A stretch of DNA of 14,375 nucleotides from Candidatus Spyradosoma merdigallinarum (GTDB lineage: Bacteria; Verrucomicrobiota; Verrucomicrobiia; Opitutales; UBA953), in the NCBI GenBank assembly GCA_018713755.1, contig DVOG01000144.1, positions 1 through 14,375 on the forward strand. Direction: 5' to 3'. Shown here piece after piece: positions 12,655-14,375 of the stretch. Numbering within the stretch: position 1 is the first letter of the stretch; every line of letters begins with the position of its first letter. The notes beneath the pieces were generated by a model. That model was not told the DNA's origin, did not search any database, and was given only the letters and a program-made list of their open reading frames with translations. The translations under genes and the position numbers were made by a program.

Positions 12655-12703
12655 TTTTAAAAAGAAAGCGGCGGGAACGAAAGGATTTTTCCGTTTCCGC
12701 CGC
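12655..12703 (-). terminator. Rho-independent terminator of the tyrosine-kinase gene, abutting the next start codon
   Basis: A 12-bp stem GCGGCGGGAACG (12668-12679) / CGTTTCCGCCGC (12692-12703) with one G-T pair and a 12-base loop is followed on the minus strand by TTTCTTTTT (12659-12667). It lies 25 bases after the kinase stop. One arm is a perfect motif copy; the other is a one-base variant. Confidence 0.8.
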
Positions 12704-12728
12704 GATTTTCGCCGATGCCGGGACGCCG

Positions 12729-14375
12729 TCAGGAATCCGCCTTGATGCGGACTTCGACTTCCTTCGCACGCGCGCCGTGGTAATAGCGGGAATACGCGCC
12801 GTAATACTGCCCGGAGCTGACGTAGTAACGCGCCGTCTCCTGCGCCATCTGATTCATCACGGCGCCGAACACGGGAACTTTCGATTCCTGGATGCGGTGC
12901 AGGTTGTTGCGGATCATCGAGCGCTGCACCGTATTGAAGCGCACCGTGTAAATGACGCCGTCGCAGAGCGGAAGCAGATTCAGCACGTCGGAAACCGCAC
13001 CGAGCGGCGGCGTGTCGATGATGACGCGATCGTAACGCGTCTTGAGCTCTTCAATCATCGCGCGGAATTTCTTGCCGTTGATGACCTGCGTCGGATTCTT
13101 GCAGAACGCGTTGCTCGGGAGCACGTCGAAGTTCTGGCGAACTTCGCGGAGAATCGCGTCGTCCAGGGAAATTTCGCCTTCGATGTAGCGGATGAGCCCG
13201 TGCTTTTCGCTTTCTTCCTTGAGGCCGAGCGAGTTCCCGACGTTCGGCAGACGCAGGTCGGCGTCGACGAGAATCACGCGGTCGCCGTGCGCCGCATACG
13301 TCAGCGCGAGGTTCGTCGAAACGAACGTTTTCCCTTCAGACGGCGTCGTCGACGTCACGAGCAGCACTTTCGCAGGACCGGAAACTTCGCCGATTTTCAG
13401 CGCGGAATAAACGGCGCGGAACGCTTCCGTCGCGGCGCGGTCCTTGCCGTTGACGGCGATGTACGCCTTGTCCACCGGCGACTTGACGCCGCGAAGCCGC
13501 GCGATCGTGCCGAGCAAAGGAATGCCGAGGAACGACTCGATGTCGCGGGAAGACTTGATGCGGTCGTCGAAGAACGACAGCAGCACAATGATGCCGGCGC
13601 CGACGGCGATGCCCGCGACGAAGCCGAAAATCGCGTTCAGCGCGAAATTCTTGTTGGAGGCGCGCGTCGGGACGACGGCGGGATCGAGGATGCTGACGAT
13701 GGACGACACCGAGCCGATGACGCGCATTTTCAGGTCTTCCAAATTGAATTTCAGGCGCTGGAGCAGCTCTTCGTTAAGCTCGATTTTTTTGTCGAGCGCA
13801 GTCAGCTGAGAAATCGCGTCGCGCAGGCGCACGAGCTGCGCTTCTTTTTCGTCCGCGCGTTGCTGCGCCGATTCGTAGCGGCGTTTCGCGGCGATGTAGT
13901 TGGATTCGCATTCGGCTTCCGCCTTTTTGACGGCTTCCGCGAGTTCCGCCTCCGCCTGTTCGAGCTGCTGCGTCTGCGCAATCAGCGTAGGGTGGTTCTT
14001 CCCGTATTTTTCGAGCAGCCCCGTAATCGAAATACGCAGATCCGCGACGCGCGGGAGCAGCGTGGCGACGAGCGCGTTGCCCGCGATCGCCGGCTGAGAA
14101 AGCAGCGACTGCCCTTCGTCTTTCGTCTTCTGAATTTCTTTCTGAACGGCGAGCAGATCTTCGTAGTTCTTGCGCTCCGCGTCGCGCACGGAAATGACGT
14201 TCGCGAGTTCGGAACTCGCCGTTCCCATGTCCGTCGTCAGCAGACCTTCGTCCTTGACGAGGCGATTGCGTTCGTCGCGCTGCTGTTCGAGCGTATGCTC
14301 CATCTGCTCGATTTGGACGCGCGTCGTTTCGATGACGGGGCTGGTGAGGTTCGCGCGGTCTTCCGTGTTGTACTT
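12729..14375 (-). CDS. Wzc/GumC-type polysaccharide co-polymerase and tyrosine autokinase (N-terminus outside window)
   Basis: The frame is open to base 14375, so only the C-terminal 548 residues are visible; an internal Met at 14303 is not the start. A long coiled-coil region (about 1-215) carries the family phrase KYGKNHPTLIAQTQQLEQAEAEL. A periplasm-to-cytoplasm helix follows (246-266), then DDRIKSSRDIESFLGIPLLGTI. The kinase domain has Walker A TTPSEGKT (343-350), Walker A' VDADLR (370-375) and Walker B VIIDTPP (451-457). A C-terminal tyrosine cluster (about 517-532) includes RYYVSSGQYYGAYSRYYHG. Such proteins control chain length and export of exopolysaccharide through cycles of tyrosine autophosphorylation. 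In exosortase-containing bacteria they often sit in the EPS locus, in line with the PEP-CTERM gene 1.4 kb downstream. Confidence 0.94.
   Translation of the reverse strand, partial: KYNTEDRANLTSPVIETTRVQIEQMEHTLEQQRDERNRLVKDEGLLTTDMGTASSELANVISVRDAERKNYEDLLAVQKEIQKTKDEGQSLLSQPAIAGNALVATLLPRVADLRISITGLLEKYGKNHPTLIAQTQQLEQAEAELAEAVKKAEAECESNYIAAKRRYESAQQRADEKEAQLVRLRDAISQLTALDKKIELNEELLQRLKFNLEDLKMRVIGSVSSIVSILDPAVVPTRASNKNFALNAIFGFVAGIAVGAGIIVLLSFFDDRIKSSRDIESFLGIPLLGTIARLRGVKSPVDKAYIAVNGKDRAATEAFRAVYSALKIGEVSGPAKVLLVTSTTPSEGKTFVSTNLALTYAAHGDRVILVDADLRLPNVGNSLGLKEESEKHGLIRYIEGEISLDDAILREVRQNFDVLPSNAFCKNPTQVINGKKFRAMIEELKTRYDRVIIDTPPLGAVSDVLNLLPLCDGVIYTVRFNTVQRSMIRNNLHRIQESKVPVFGAVMNQMAQETARYYVSSGQYYGAYSRYYHGARAKEVEVRIKADS

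Larger units (their letters stand above)
13..14226. repeat. Window-wide family of 54 GGGAACG/CGTTCCC motifs (extended consensus GCGGGAACGC)
   Basis: Plus-orientation starts: 13, 107, 359, 647, 743, 1999, 2265, 3191, 3209, 4693, 6417, 7167, 7466, 7515, 8396, 9366, 10138, 10151, 10376, 10437, 10542, 11615, 11691, 11761, 11885, 12219, 12673. Minus-orientation (CGTTCCC) starts: 334, 2085, 2815, 3607, 3996, 4193, 4269, 4975, 5281, 5488, 5512, 5947, 6728, 7412, 8344, 8377, 9122, 9214, 10101, 10417, 10884, 11417, 11604, 11913, 12529, 12591, 14220. By hand count 50 of 54 extend to CGGGAACG and about 35 to GCGGGAACG. Seventeen lie in about 1.46 kb of intergenic DNA and 37 in about 12.9 kb of coding DNA. 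Confidence 0.9.

Noticed and set aside
13..14226. Explaining the GGGAACG excess by protein-level motifs or codon bias
   Set aside because: Copies fall in every frame and both orientations, and they are about four times denser between genes. Codon usage alone cannot produce this, although a formal Markov test is still required.

Overview
The window looks like a piece of a GC-rich (about 60% GC by eye) Gram-negative chromosome. My best guess is Verrucomicrobiota or a relative (Opitutae-like gut or environmental lineage). The reasons are a PEP-CTERM surface protein, a Wzc/GumC-type tyrosine kinase, a short EF-Ts, a cyanobacteria/PVC-like glucose-6-phosphate isomerase with a helical tail, and weak or absent Shine-Dalgarno sequences before most genes. 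This placement is inference, because no rRNA is present. All fourteen genes lie on the minus strand and are read from right to left.

Right part (14375 to 10458): the C-terminal 548 residues of a polysaccharide co-polymerase/tyrosine autokinase, a secreted transglutaminase-like protein and a PEP-CTERM protein. The PEP-CTERM gene sits between two 106-bp inverted repeats and other hairpin repeats. Exopolysaccharide machinery and exosortase (PEP-CTERM) substrates are known to occur together. No exosortase gene is in the window.

Middle (9958 to 8441): the translation pair rpsB-tsf, closed by a strong rho-independent terminator. Next (8314 to 3633) is a run of envelope genes with short gaps: an O-antigen-ligase-like protein with a TPR-like tail, a small single-TM protein, a secreted GH123/DUF4091-like glycosidase and a DUF456 membrane protein. 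Then secG, pgi, a TM-anchored coiled-coil protein and a tiny lipoprotein (3544 to 391) form a tight unit ended by a bidirectional terminator. The window ends with the first 90 residues of a DASS/SLC13-type anion transporter.

The most unusual signal is not a gene. The heptamer GGGAACG or its complement occurs 54 times by hand count (27 in each orientation), roughly 18 times what base composition predicts. Nearly all copies belong to an extended consensus GCGGGAACGC. It is about four times denser between genes than inside them, occurs in all three reading frames inside genes, and makes up the stems of the terminators as inverted pairs. This is the behaviour of a DNA-uptake-type signature in Pasteurellaceae or Neisseriaceae, but with a sequence I do not recognise. 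It may be an uptake signal, a chromosome-organising site or a spreading repeat.
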